Assembly: GCA_964036665.1 (NCBI GenBank)
Contig: OZ038531.1
Coordinates: forward strand, 17,608,168 to 17,672,167
Source: Gordius sp. MW1
Lineage: Eukaryota > Nematomorpha > Gordioida > Gordea > Gordiidae
Direction: 5' to 3'
DNA length: 64,000 bases
This document shows, piece after piece, positions 47,790 through 58,733 of this stretch (positions are counted from its first letter, which is position 1; each line of letters begins with the position of its first letter). The notes beneath the pieces were generated by a model. The model was not told where the DNA came from. It saw nothing but the letters and a program-made list of their open reading frames with translations, and did not search any database. A program made the position numbers and the translations under genes.

Positions 47790-48210
47790 AGAACACGACC
47801 CAACCCGATCCGAAAGCATTGAAAATTTTTCTCCGACCTAAAGTGTTTAAAATCTTTAACCTGCACCCGACTCGACCCAAAAGCGTTTTGAATTCTTTAA
47901 TCCGAACCCGCCAACGCTATAGAGTTTTTAAATACCCAAACTTGGTCCGACTAAAATTATTTTGATCCGGCCCCCGAAAATAAGTAAAAAAATGCAGTTT
48001 AATGGACAAATACCATAGATATTGATAATCAATTTCAGAATATTCTATAAGATTGTATTATTTAAAAAGATGGTAAATATTTGGTACAATTTTATTATAA
48101 TTTGTTCAGCATAATCTGTAAGCGTTTTTGTACGATTAGTAGTATTCAACCCAAACCAACTTTTTTTTTAAATCTAACCAGAATTAAATCCGACCCGATA
48201 GGGTTTCAAG
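47790..48210. repeat. CCCGA-rich low-complexity repeat (in R')
   Basis: Counterpart of 36690-37110. Apparent frames at 47617-47880 (minus) and 48081-48419 (plus) are compositional. Confidence 0.45.
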
Positions 48211-48897
48211 TCATCCGTGCAAATCTTTATATCACGCCTATTAATTTCAATTTATATCTAATTATTTCTCACTTGCTATTCTTAAAAAAGCGTTTTCACT
48301 TTTTTCACCAAAATACCTATCCAACGTGGCAGGCAACCTCTTGGGCCCCACAAACTTACAAACTTAACCACACATACAAGGTATTTCAATCTAGGTTGAG
48401 GTGTTTTGTAATTATATAGTTTGATTAAATAATTTGATCATTAGGATCCATACGACATTATCTATAAATTGACTTTTTATAGTAACCTTAAAGAATTTGT
48501 TTATAACATCACCCTCAGCTTTTAATCATCTCTTAGAGTAGTTCTGTTCATGGAGAAAACTTTAGAAATCTTAATCAGCAGTAAGCAGGTTATAACATAA
48601 TTTTTTTAAACAAAACGAAAAAATTACACAACTTATATATAGATTTGAAAATTACTCTGTTATAGTTGGCCTACAATTGTTATTTTAATACTTTATTTTG
48701 AATTACATAGAGCTATTAAAAATTTTGTTGATAAAGTTGTTAAGAATGCCTCTTCATAAACTTAATCTGACTTCAAACTTAAACCCAACTCCAGAAATTA
48801 CGATTTAAATTAAATCTTAGTTAAAGCTTTAAACATGGGGAAATAGGCAACGAGACAACTAAAATAGGTATAAATCGACGACGGATCGATTAAAGAA

Positions 48898-49123
48898 GAT
48901 TCAGTTGCATTTGACCAAAAAGCAAAAAACAAATAAATGTCTACGAATGTCTATGAAAATGCATTTGTCGATTGAAATGTGTGCATCTAACCCTAACCCC
49001 GACCTAAAACACTAAACCTAACGTTTTCGTCTTTGTAAACCCCTTTCAAGGAGCATTTTCGTTAAAAATTCATAGACATTCATAGATATTTGGTCAGTTA
49101 AACTTTGGTCGAATGCACCGATA
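48898..49123. mobile_element. TIR element with telomere-like core (in R')
   Basis: Counterpart of 37802-38020, with a 7-bp internal expansion (an extra AAAAAAC-type stretch near 48925). Same flanking CGATTAAAGAA repeats. Confidence 0.75.
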
Positions 49124-50165
49124 CGATTAAAGAACACACCACAAACATAGGCCATGGCACCTACCATTTATTTTAGTAAGCGCAACCTTTTTAAAAATGC
49201 GTTTCTGATAATTATCATCACGAACACGTTCGGTAATTTGTTTGTTTACGCGTAAAGAATAGCCATTTGTAAACCAACATGGATGACAAATGTAAAAAAC
49301 ATACAGTAAGTGTCTAATTACTTATAAATAGTTGTTTTAATCTAAAATTTAGGTAATGTAATTATCTAAATATTGGAATTCAAATCAAAGTTTTATTTTA
49401 TGTAATTAATTTTGCAAAATAATTTATGCAATTTTTTTAAGTTTCAAGTTAAATGAATATCAAAACAATTAAATTTAAATGTCTTGCACTATATAATATA
49501 AAAATGAGAATTGCATATATGTCTAGGTTCTTATTTAACTATTGATAAAGCTGACCTTATTAAAAATGTATATCATTTTAGTAAATTTTAACACAGATGT
49601 AAGAGTTTATGCACTATATAATATAAAAATGAGAATTGTATATATGTCTATGTTCTTATTTAACTTTATTGATAAAGCTGACCTTATTAAAAATGTATAG
49701 ATCATTTTAGTAAATTTTAACACAGTTGGAAGAGTTTTTGCACTATATAATATAAAAATGAGAATTGTATATATGTCTAGGTTCTTGGTTAACTTTATTG
49801 ATAAATCTGACCTTTAATAAATACAATAATAAATTGATAAAAGACTGTAATAAATAATTTAGTATAAAATGCATTTTTATTAACCATAAATTATAATATC
49901 AAAATGTATACATCATTTTAATAAATTTGGGAATTTTAACACAGGTGGAAGAGTTTTTTGCACTTCAATAGGTTTGCTTTTCTGCTTAAACATAAAAAAA
50001 TTGTATAATATAATTAATATATATTAATTTACTATTGTCCTATTTCAATCTATCATTGCCTTTTATAAACTTTGGAGGCAATAATAGACTCAAATCTATT
50101 TTCAATACCTAAAAAGTTTACAACAGTTTAAATTTAATTACTTTTTAGAAAAGGCTGTTGAGAAT

Positions 50166-50336
50166 GGTGCCCTATCAATTCGCCGAAAATCACCAAGGGA
50201 CATTTTCTGATTGGTTGTTTAATGTCCCCCAGCTTAAAATCGTCCCCCATTCAACCAATCACAAATTTGGGGACCTTTTTTTAGCTTGGGGACATTAAAT
50301 TCGGCGAGATTGTTTTCGGCGAGTTGACGGGCCACC
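50166..50336. mobile_element. 171-bp MITE with 9-bp TSD (in R')
   Basis: Counterpart of 39063-39233. Ends GGTGCCC and GGGCCACC, flanked by GTTGAGAAT. Confidence 0.8.
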
Positions 50337-50383
50337 GTTGAGAATCACTAACATCATAATTAGTAGTAACTATGTTGGATTGC

Positions 50384-50960
50384 CTACATCTTAATTATGA
50401 AATTAACAATAAAACTTAAGTTACTTGCAGCCATTCTGAAAATTTCAGGGACTCTACGTTCTAACATATTAGCTTTGAAATGTTCAATACCGATGAAATA
50501 CATATCAAACAACTTATCATCCATCTCACATGCTATGGAATTTAATTCTGAAGTTATGGTCTGGAATTTTTTGATTTTTGGATAATGATCTTTCAATTGT
50601 AGGCACATTGTCAATTTGAATGATAACCTCATTTTCAGAATCCACATTAATTGGCCCAGATTTTAATCTCTCTGGGCATAATTTAGTGTCAAAGTATTCA
50701 ATGTTGTTAAATTTCCTTGCCTTAAAGAGGTGACAATAAGGCAGCAATATGCTGCTTTGAAAGCCAAATGAGCATGTGGTTTCTGTGATATTAAATTGCT
50801 CCCCATTAACTAGAAAACTATTATCTGATATGTGTGAGAAATTTAAACATTTTGATAAGTTGATTTGTTCCAAAACAATTTTAAAAGCATATTTGGTTAG
50901 CTTTTCCCTAAATTTGTATTCACATGAGTTTACAGAAAATAAGACAGCCTCTTGAATTGC
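50384..50960 (-). pseudogene. MULE/ZSWIM-type transposase fragment (in R')
   Basis: Better-preserved copy of the relic in R. One frame (50526-50873) runs from QINLSKCLNF through the degenerate SWIM segment (ETTCSFGF ... LPYCHLFKARKF) to FDTKLCPERLKSG. Upstream sequence to about 50960 stays in frame (AIQEAVLFSVNSCEYKFREKL) but lacks a start codon. A frameshift in an A-run near 50570 moves homology to the 50384-50647 frame. The family is known for DDE transposases and their domesticated zinc-finger descendants; here the DDE core is missing. Confidence 0.6.
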
Positions 50961-51215
50961 GCTATTTAATTGTAAACAACGACATCATAATACCGATCAT
51001 TTGTTGATCGGAAAATGGTAATTATAAGAAACGCATTTTTTAAAAGGTTGCGCTTACTAAAATAAATGGTAGGTGTAGCCCCTTTCAAGTCAACTCAGAA
51101 ACGGTCAACTGGGAAAAAACCTTCTAATCTCATCTAATCTCCCCAATCTAGCAGTGAGCCGAACACCAACCACCTAATCTCAACAAACTAATCAGAAAGC
51201 GGCTGCGCATACTTA

Positions 51216-51257
51216 CTAGGGTTAGGGTAAGGGTAGAGTTAGGGTAAGGGTTAGGTG
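51216..51257 (+). repeat. Interstitial TTAGGG-like block (in R')
   Basis: Counterpart of 40113-40154. Confidence 0.75.
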
Positions 51258-51539
51258 TGATCACAAATAGTGTTCATATGTATAATTATATTAAGGTATT
51301 ATATATATTTAAACTCATCTGTATATTAATAAGTATATAAGCATTAAATATATACATTTACACTTATGTAAGCACAATATATGATTATTATTATAGATTT
51401 ATACCTATATACTTAGCTACTTATACAGACACTTTAATAAATAATATTTTTAGTTGATTTGTAAATACAAATAAGTTAGAAATGTGTTGCTTTATTACTT
51501 GAAAGAATCTATTTAAACAGAATTTGTTAGCACTTCAAA

Positions 51540-52690
51540 TGCAAAAACATAATTATATCAAGCTTATTATTGAAGGTAACTATCAAAAATAAAATGTTTA
51601 GCATTTTGAAAGCAAAAATTTAATTGTGTCAAGCAGCAATCATTTTTCACATTTTTATATGTTGTTGGTTACCTGAGGGGATCTATCTAAATACAAATTC
51701 TTTAGCATTTTGAAAGCAAAAACCATATGTCAAGCAACAATAATTTTTCACAAACTTACCACCTTATGTTATATCACTTCAAGGGATCTATCTAAATCAA
51801 AAATTTTTAAAAGCAAAAACCTAATTATGTCAAGCAACAATCATTTTCACAAACTTATATGTTTTATATTACTTGAAGGAAAATATCTAAATCAAAATAC
51901 TAAAATCAATGAAATGCTTTGACCATTTATCACCTTATGTGTGATCATAAATAATATTCACGTGTATAATTATATTAAGATTTATACTCATGTATATATT
52001 CTTAGGTATATAAGCATTAAATATATACATTTACACTTATATAAGCAAGTTATATGATTATAAATATAGATTTATATACTTACACCTATATAAAGACACT
52101 TTAATAAATAAATTGTAATACATGTAATATGTACCTATTTTATAAGATTTTTAATTGAAATGCACAAATAAGTGTGAAATATGTTGCTATATTACTTGAA
52201 GAAATCTATCTAAATCAAAACTTGTTAGCATTTTAAAAACAAAAACTTAATTATGTCAAACTTATTATGAAGCTAACTATCTAATCAAAATATTTAGCAT
52301 TTTAAAAGCAAAACCTAATTATGTCAAGCAACAATCATTTTTCACACACTTATATGCTATTTTATTACTTGAAGAGAACTATCTAAATCAAAATATTTAG
52401 CATTTTTAAAGCAAAAACCTAATTATGTCAAGCAACAATCATTTTTCACAAACTTATATGCTGTTTTATTACTTGAAGAGAACTATCTAAATCAAAATTT
52501 TTAGGATTTTAAAAGCAAAAACCTAATTATGTCAAGCAACAATCATTTTTCACAAACTTATATGTTTTTAATTACTTGAAGGGAACTATCTAAATTAGAT
52601 TTTTAGCATTTTAAAAGCAAAAGCCTAATTATGTCAAGCAACAATCATTTTTCACAGACTTATATGTTATTTTATTACTTAAAAAGAGAG
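51540..52690. repeat. ~103-bp tandem satellite
   Basis: Head-to-tail units centred on CTAATTATGTCAAGCAACAA occur at 51821, 52314, 52419, 52523 and 52625; the last four are spaced 102-105 bp. More diverged units are seen from about 51540. AAATATATACATTTACACTT segments near 51350 and 52018 show a larger duplication around the array. Confidence 0.8.
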
Positions 52691-53430
52691 ACACCTTAAA
52701 AATTTTAGAATCTAGAAATTAAAAAAAAACTTAACAGATGGTAAGTTCTGCCTATTTAATATAAAAAGCTGGGCAATAAGAGAGGGACTTTATCAATAGT
52801 ATTTTGGAGACCTAAAAACTTAAATCTAAACATGAAAAACTAATTTACTAGATAGTAATTCTATATAAACATATAATATATAGAGTGCCTACATATATAT
52901 AAGTAAATATGCATTGTACATAAATATTATTTAAAAGATTATAATTATGTATATATATATATAAGCATAAATAAATTTGCATAGCATTATATATAGTGCC
53001 TATATGTACAAGTAAATATATATAATGAATAGAAATATTTATAGTATTTCAATACACTATGGCTATTTTATAAAAAATATAAAAATAAATATAGTATTTT
53101 TAAACTATCCTTAATATAAATGTATATATAAATATAATACTCCAATATTATTCATATTTTTATATATGTATATCTAAAATTATAATCATATATTGTGCTT
53201 ATATAATTGTAAATGTATATCTTTTGTGTTTATGTACTTAGGAATATATAGTTGGGTTTAAATATATGCAATAACGATATAATTATGGTATATAATAATG
53301 TATGTAATACACAGCACATATTTATATATATAATATATTATATACATTGTATATATTTAATTATGTAATTAACTCTTTTTAATTTGATATTTTAGATCAT
53401 ATATCTTGTTTGTAAGTACTTTCGTTATTA
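52691..53430. repeat. AT-rich low-complexity DNA
   Basis: Dominated by TATATA/ATATAT microsatellite-like sequence. No gene is supported. Confidence 0.55.
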
Positions 53431-53704
53431 TCGGTTTTCCACATTATGCGTCAGATTCATCTAATTCCAAATGAGCTAGGAAAAACATTCATTTGTTCCT
53501 ATTGCAAACTTTGTTGGAATTTGGGGTGTGAACACTCAAACAATATTGGTAGAAGTATCCTGTGAGAGGAGGTAACCCAAGAGCAGTGGCGTAGCTAGGG
53601 GGGGGGCCCAGGGGGCCCGGGCCCCCCCCCCCCCCCCCCCAAGAGCAAAAACCGGGCCCCATGGGCCCCCCCAAGCGAAAAATCGTGGGCCCCCGGGCCC
53701 CTTC

Positions 53705-53838
53705 TGTATTGTTATACAATTTGTGTTTATACACGTTATTTATAATATCGTTTAGTTCTATATACCTGGAGTATATAAATTATCATTACCAGATGTTATT
53801 TTAAAATAATAAACTATTTGCATATTGAGTATATTACA
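53705..53838 (+). repeat. 5' LTR of Gypsy 2
   Basis: Begins TGTATTG, ends ATTACA. Contains a TATATAA box (53772-53778) and AATAAA (near 53810), candidate promoter and poly(A) signals. Confidence 0.93.
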
Positions 53839-53860
53839 GTGGCGCGGACGATAAACAAAA

Positions 53861-54943
53861 ATGGAAGGAATACCTCAATATAAGGCAGGTGATAACATTA
53901 ATACATATTTGTTCACCCTAGATAATATTTTTGAGTCTAAACATGTCCCAAAACAAACTAGAACAAAAACTATATTGGGATATATGGGCCAGAAACATGT
54001 GGAATTACTTATCAACTTTGTTTATCCAGATAATATATCCTCATTGGAATATGAAGATTTAATCAAATTAATTAAGAAGGTATTCCTAACGAAATCAACC
54101 ATATTCCAATCAAGACTAAATTTTATTCGTTGTGTAAAACAAGTAGATGAATCATTGATTGAATATGTCACTAGATTGAAAGCTTCTGCAGAACGTTGTC
54201 ATTTTAAATTGTTGGATGAAAGATTGCGAGATCAATTTTTGCACGGACTGCATAATACACAATTGGAGATAGACGTTAGAGCTAGATGGCCGGATGCAGT
54301 AAAGCCTACAGGACTAGATGTGACCTTCAATGACATTTTTAACTTAGCAGAATCCATGCATCTTGCAAATGATGAAGTCAATTCTTCCTCAAATGAATTA
54401 AACAAAATTCAAAATTATAAAAAACCAAATCCAATGTACTCCAATCAAAAGAATAGACAATCAATAAAACAATTTGCTACAAAGAAGGATGATCATCAAC
54501 AATCATTCATAAGGAATTGCTATAGATGTGGTAAGTCACATGCAATAAAGCAATGTCCAGCATTTTTAAAAGAATGTTCCATTTGTCATCATAAAGGACA
54601 TTTTGCAAAATTGTGCAGGACTTCAAACAAAGTGAACCAGATTATTAATACAATTGGCAAACTTTATGACTTTAATCACCTTAAACCATACATCCATGTA
54701 AGGATAAATCAGAAAAATTTCAAGATGTTATATGATACTGGCTCATCAGTATCATTAATCAACAAGAGTATCTACAACATGTTAAATTCACCTAAATTAA
54801 CACCATGCCCCAAGATAAAAGCTTTTGGGAATAGTCCAGTTCCTATATGTGGAGAAACACAGGTCTATGTTAATTTAAACAATAAAACTTTAAAGTTAAC
54901 AGCTATTGTAACTACGGTAGAAGATGATGCCATATTTGGGTAA
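53861..54943 (+). CDS. Gypsy 2 Gag-protease
   Basis: About 360 residues: capsid-type Gag with RLRDQFLHGL near 126-135, zinc knuckles CYRCGKSHAIKQC (about 221-233) and CSICHHKGHFAKLC (240-253), and a retropepsin domain with DTGS near 290-293. The ATG is 22 nt downstream of the LTR. The frame ends in TAA at 54941-54943 within IFG, where the protease should continue (NWMEAF reads on in the next frame). The end of the protease is therefore split by a frame change near the GGG at 54938-54940. Confidence 0.88.
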   Translation: MEGIPQYKAGDNINTYLFTLDNIFESKHVPKQTRTKTILGYMGQKHVELLINFVYPDNISSLEYEDLIKLIKKVFLTKSTIFQSRLNFIRCVKQVDESLIEYVTRLKASAERCHFKLLDERLRDQFLHGLHNTQLEIDVRARWPDAVKPTGLDVTFNDIFNLAESMHLANDEVNSSSNELNKIQNYKKPNPMYSNQKNRQSIKQFATKKDDHQQSFIRNCYRCGKSHAIKQCPAFLKECSICHHKGHFAKLCRTSNKVNQIINTIGKLYDFNHLKPYIHVRINQKNFKMLYDTGSSVSLINKSIYNMLNSPKLTPCPKIKAFGNSPVPICGETQVYVNLNNKTLKLTAIVTTVEDDAIFG

Positions 54944-56675
54944 CTGGATGGAAGCCTTTCACCTACAACTTCCTCATCTAGTTAAAATTAATGCTATAGA
55001 AGAAAAACCTCAAAACATAGAAGAGGAATTGGTTGAAAAGTATACGAATGTGTTCAGTGATGGCACTGGGTGTATTAAAGATTATGAGGTGAATCTTTTT
55101 GTAAAGGAAGAAGCCAGAGCCATAGCAGTGCCTGCACGAAGGGTTCCTTTCCCTTTAAGGAATAAAGTTGAAGAGGAAATCAGAAGATTATTAGACGAAG
55201 AGATAATTGAACATGTTGATCCTGCAACAACACCAATAACATGGGCAACTCCTATTGTAAATGTATTAAAATCAAATAAGTCCATTAGAATCTGCGGAGA
55301 TTTTAGAGTGACTATTAACCCCTTCCTAACTTTAAACAACCATCTACTTCCGACATTTGACGATTTGATTCTGAAGATCGCAGGAGGGCAAAAATTTACA
55401 GTAATTGATTTACGGGATGCCTATCTTCAGATGAAGGTCGAAGAAAAGTCGCGACATTATCTCACTATTGCAACACATTTAGGTTATTATCGATATAAAC
55501 GTCTTCCATTTGGACTTTCAATAGCGCCAAATTTATTCCAACGTTATATGGAAGAATTATTAGAGGGGATTCCCCATACTGGGGTACTTCTAGACGATAT
55601 CATAGTTACAGGAGTAAATGAAAAGGATCACCTGAAAAATCTCAACGAGGTACTAAAAAGGGTACAGGACGCTGGTCTAAAAGCAAAGAAGGAAAAGGTT
55701 AAATTTTTCCAAAATTCCGTTAAATATTTGGGACATGTGATCGATGCAACAGGGATCCACCCAACTCAAGAGCGAGTGGAAGCCATTGTTAATTTTCAAC
55801 AACCACAAAACAAAAAAGAACTACGTTCCTTTTTAGGACTAGTTAATTATCAGGAAAGGTTCATTCCAATGTTACACGAAAAATGCGCACCCTTGCATGC
55901 ATTGACGGGCTCATCAATAGGTTGGAAATGGACGGCTAAAGAGCAGAAGATTTTTAACGATGTTAAACTGATGCTTTCAACGTCAAATACTTTGGTACCG
56001 TATTCAACCTCATTGCCGTTATACCTAACGGTAGATGCTTCTGAATCTGGTGTAGGTGCTGTACTATCACACTTATATGCAGACGGGTCCGAAAGAGCTA
56101 TTGCGTACGCGTCCAGGACGTTAAGTGAGTCCGAAAAACGATACTCTACAATTGATCGGGAAGCGCGAGCTATTGTGTTCGGTGTTCAGAAATTCGATCA
56201 ATATGTACGGGGTCGAAAATTTGTATTGATGACGGATCACAAACCTCTAGAGAGATTATTCGGGAATCATCGGGATTTACCGAAAGTGATCAATAATCGA
56301 TTAATTCGATGGGCTTTATTTTTAAATGGATATCAATACGACATAAAATACCGATCAGGAAAAAACAATCAATGCGCTGATGCATTGTCAAGACTGCCAG
56401 ATCCAAAATACCTTGAAACGGATCAGATCAATCACGTAGGATTACTTATGTTAGATGAATTAAAGTTAGATTATGAAATGCTAAAAACATCTATTAAACA
56501 AGATCCTTTTTGTCGTGAATTAATTTCAGCGATTAACCGTGAATGGCGGTTTGATTTAAAAAAATGCCGTTTTGACATGAAAACGTACTACAATCGAAGG
56601 GAGGAACTGTCATTTGAAGATGGATTATTATTGTGTGGAAATCGGTTAATAAACCGAGGAACCTACGAAATTTAG
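54924..56675 (+). CDS. Gypsy 2 reverse transcriptase-RNase H
   Basis: After the protease tail (NWMEAFHLQLP) this frame gives a complete RT: ARRVPFPL linker, FTVIDLRDAYLQM, RLPFGLSIAPNLFQRY, the LLDD active site followed by IIVTG, and GHVIDATGIHP. RNase H carries TVDASESGVGAVL, STIDREARAIV and MTDHKPLERLF. It ends shortly before the integrase zinc-binding region (GNRLINRG), where homology passes to the frame opening at 56633. The first ~20 bases overlap Gag-protease in another frame. Unlike Gypsy 1, the RT is uninterrupted. Confidence 0.9.
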   Translation: MMPYLGNWMEAFHLQLPHLVKINAIEEKPQNIEEELVEKYTNVFSDGTGCIKDYEVNLFVKEEARAIAVPARRVPFPLRNKVEEEIRRLLDEEIIEHVDPATTPITWATPIVNVLKSNKSIRICGDFRVTINPFLTLNNHLLPTFDDLILKIAGGQKFTVIDLRDAYLQMKVEEKSRHYLTIATHLGYYRYKRLPFGLSIAPNLFQRYMEELLEGIPHTGVLLDDIIVTGVNEKDHLKNLNEVLKRVQDAGLKAKKEKVKFFQNSVKYLGHVIDATGIHPTQERVEAIVNFQQPQNKKELRSFLGLVNYQERFIPMLHEKCAPLHALTGSSIGWKWTAKEQKIFNDVKLMLSTSNTLVPYSTSLPLYLTVDASESGVGAVLSHLYADGSERAIAYASRTLSESEKRYSTIDREARAIVFGVQKFDQYVRGRKFVLMTDHKPLERLFGNHRDLPKVINNRLIRWALFLNGYQYDIKYRSGKNNQCADALSRLPDPKYLETDQINHVGLLMLDELKLDYEMLKTSIKQDPFCRELISAINREWRFDLKKCRFDMKTYYNRREELSFEDGLLLCGNRLINRGTYEI

Positions 56676-57736
56676 TTTTAAAAATATTACACCAAGGACA
56701 CCCCGGTATTACAGGAATGCTTAATTTAGCCCGATATTATGTTTGGTGGCCCGGAATGGACAAGAGTATTGATTTGTTTGTAAAGGAATGTGACGGTTGT
56801 CAAGAAGGCCGACAAGCCGAACAAGAAGTTCCCTTATATTCTTGGTCCGTACCTGACCGTCCTTGGGATCGAGTTCATATAGATATTGCCGGACCTGTCG
56901 AAGGAAATTATTGGTTGGTTTTAATTGATGCATTATCGAAATGGGTGGAGGTAGCCACACTATCGTCGATTAAAGGACCACAAATTGTGAGGCAGTTACG
57001 AAATTGGTTTTGCAGGTTCGGTATTCCCTTGCAAATAGTATCGGACAATGGACCACAATTTGTCGGTGAAGAATTCACAAAATTTTGTAACAACAACAAC
57101 ATTAAGCACGTAACATCCACTCCATATCACCCCAAAACAAATGGATTAGCTGAGAGAATGATCCGAACGCTAAAATCAAGATACTGGGCAGCAAGAAAAT
57201 CAGGGGGAGAGAAAGAATTATGCTTTCAACAAATAATTATGACATACAGGAATACATCTCAGGCAACCACGGGTAAAGCTCCGGCGGAATTGTTGTTGGG
57301 AAGAAGAGTAAGGACAGCGTTGGACCTTATTCGACCAGATCCGAAAGAAAAGTGGAAGGAGAGATTAGCTAAACAAAAGAGCTATCATGACCGAAAAGCA
57401 TGTTATAGGGAATTTAATCTTGGAGATCCAGTATGGATCCGGAATGAAATTAAAGCGGGTTGGTACCAAGGATTTATCATAGAACGTAAAGGTCCATATT
57501 CATATAATGTTCGCACTGATAAAGGAATTAAACGGAAACACGCGGATCAGTTAAAATTCAGGATGCAATCCCAGTTCGTCGAAACTAACCATACTAGTCT
57601 GGAACCGAATGTTGAAAAAGTTGCAAGTTCGAATACTAGTCTGGAAACGAATGTTGAAAAAGTTGCAAGTCCGACTCCGTTAAGGCGATCGACCAGAAAG
57701 CGAAATCCTCCGTTACTTTATCATGAAGAGTTTTAG
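56633..57736 (+). CDS. Gypsy 2 integrase
   Basis: The frame covers the integrase zinc-binding region (HQGHPG ... ECDGC) and the DDE core: Asp in HIDIAGP, Asp in IVSDNGPQFVG and Glu in PKTNGLAERMIRTLKS. The C-terminal domain has GDPVWIRNEIKAGW and KHADQLKF. A tail contains a nearly exact ~19-codon duplication (SLETNVEKVAS, twice), ending RKRNPPLLYHEEF. The switch from the RT frame happens near TTAATAAACC (56645-56654), consistent with a small indel. Its ATG is probably not a real start; integrase is made as part of Pol. Confidence 0.88.
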   Translation: MWKSVNKPRNLRNLVLKILHQGHPGITGMLNLARYYVWWPGMDKSIDLFVKECDGCQEGRQAEQEVPLYSWSVPDRPWDRVHIDIAGPVEGNYWLVLIDALSKWVEVATLSSIKGPQIVRQLRNWFCRFGIPLQIVSDNGPQFVGEEFTKFCNNNNIKHVTSTPYHPKTNGLAERMIRTLKSRYWAARKSGGEKELCFQQIIMTYRNTSQATTGKAPAELLLGRRVRTALDLIRPDPKEKWKERLAKQKSYHDRKACYREFNLGDPVWIRNEIKAGWYQGFIIERKGPYSYNVRTDKGIKRKHADQLKFRMQSQFVETNHTSLEPNVEKVASSNTSLETNVEKVASPTPLRRSTRKRNPPLLYHEEF

Positions 57737-57756
57737 CTTTTGAAAGTGGGAAGAAA

Positions 57757-57890
57757 TGTAATGTTATACAATTTGTGTTTATACACGTTATTTATAATAT
57801 CGTTTAGTTCTATATACCTGGAGTATATAAATTATCATTACCAGATGTTATTTTAAAATAATAAACTATTTGCATATTGAGTATATTACA
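57757..57890 (+). repeat. 3' LTR of Gypsy 2
   Basis: 134 bp, identical to the 5' LTR except for one base at LTR position 5 (A here, T in the 5' copy). Confidence 0.93.
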
Positions 57891-58019
57891 CCTTCCAACA
57901 TTATTTTTTTTATCTTAATTAGAAACAATATAAAGATTATTATTATTGTTTCTGAATAAAAGTTTTAATTAACGAGTTTCAAAGCCCAAATATTTGTTTA
58001 ATAAATGCAATTACAACGG

Positions 58020-58733
58020 TTAATAGCCTAATATTAACTTTAAATGATATTAGAAATGAGGACCACTATCAAATTCTTTATAATAAGGCAAAAGATTTAG
58101 CTGCAATTTTTGATTTATTACCTTCTAAACGTATTAAAAAACCAAAAAATATGACACATTTTACTCTTTTGAATCTACTAATTCATTAATTAATTTCAAA
58201 ATTGATTTATATTATCCTATCATTGATAGAATAATAGCAGAATTAAACATAAGATTTTCGAAAATTAATTGTAATTTATTTAAGTCCTTAGAAGGTTTAA
58301 ACCCTTCATCCTTTTGCGATAAATCTCTTTTATCAGAAATAATTAACCATTATGAATTAAAACTGGAAGACGGCGAAATAAATATGGCAACATTTTTTGT
58401 AAAACATTATAACTCTTTATCTTCAAATAAAATAAAATGCAATGATATTTTTTCACTTATTAAAATTTTGCCCTCAGTAGTGTTTCCGAATTGTATTATT
58501 TTGCTTAAAATAATTTTAACTATCCCAATAACTTTAGGTTCATGCGAAAATCGTTCTCACTGCTAAAACGGATTAAAATTTATCTTCGTTCCACAATTGG
58601 ACAAGATAGGTTATCTTCCTTAGCTTTATTGAGCTTAGAACATGACTTTATGAATGTTATTCCCCCAGATGATATTATAAATTCGTTTGCAACATTGAGT
58701 AAAAGGCGTAATGAACTACTATTAAAAGACTAA
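58020..58733 (+). pseudogene. hAT transposase C-terminal half (ZMYM1/DUF4371 type)
   Basis: Three frame segments read in order as the C-terminal half of a hAT transposase of the type found in animal ZMYM1-like proteins. They are LNDIRNEDHYQILYNKAKDL (about 58040-58100), PIIDRIIAELNIRFSK ... VFPNCIILLKIILTIPITLGS (58215-58550) and FSLLKRIKIYLRSTIGQDRLSSLALLS to FATLSKRR (58553-58720). The last is the dimerisation region. Frameshifts near 58160 and 58555 and the lack of the N-terminal zinc-finger part make it inactive. It belongs to the CAGTGGCG-ended element around it. Confidence 0.8.

Larger units (their letters stand above)
49158..51075. mobile_element. Mutator-like element (in R')
   Basis: Counterpart of 38055-39972 with matching ~65-bp TIRs. 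It includes the ~128-bp tandem array at about 49486-49820 and the nested 9-bp-TSD MITE at 50166-50336. Confidence 0.65.
44393..51375. repeat. 7-kb direct repeat, copy 2 (R')
   Basis: Near-identical to 33293-40272. Its left edge abuts truncated Gypsy 1 with short shared bases (TTAATTTTG). Its right edge (AAGCAC, 51375) continues without Gypsy into AATATATGATTATT, similar to DNA at about 52046, so it represents the unoccupied insertion site. All nested elements of copy 1 are present. Confidence 0.92.
53705..57890 (+). mobile_element. Complete young Gypsy/Ty3 LTR retrotransposon 2
   Basis: 4186 bp with two 134-bp LTRs and 5-bp target duplications CCTTC (53700-53704, 57891-57895). Putative primer-binding site TGGCGCGGACG at 53840; purine-rich tract (GAAAGTGGGAAGAAA) just before the 3' LTR. 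Gag-protease, RT-RNase H and integrase follow the same Mag-like order as Gypsy 1 without env. The LTRs differ at one position, so insertion is recent, yet two frame breaks lie in the coding region. Confidence 0.93.

Noticed and set aside
33293..51375. The 7-kb direct repeats as giant LTRs of Gypsy 1
   Set aside because: A normal ~137-bp LTR and primer-binding site lie between R and gag, the integrase tail runs into R' without a polypurine tract, and R/R' contain unrelated nested transposons.
53839..57756. An envelope gene in Gypsy 2
   Set aside because: Only 20 bp separate the integrase stop from the 3' LTR; no env-like frame exists in either Gypsy copy.
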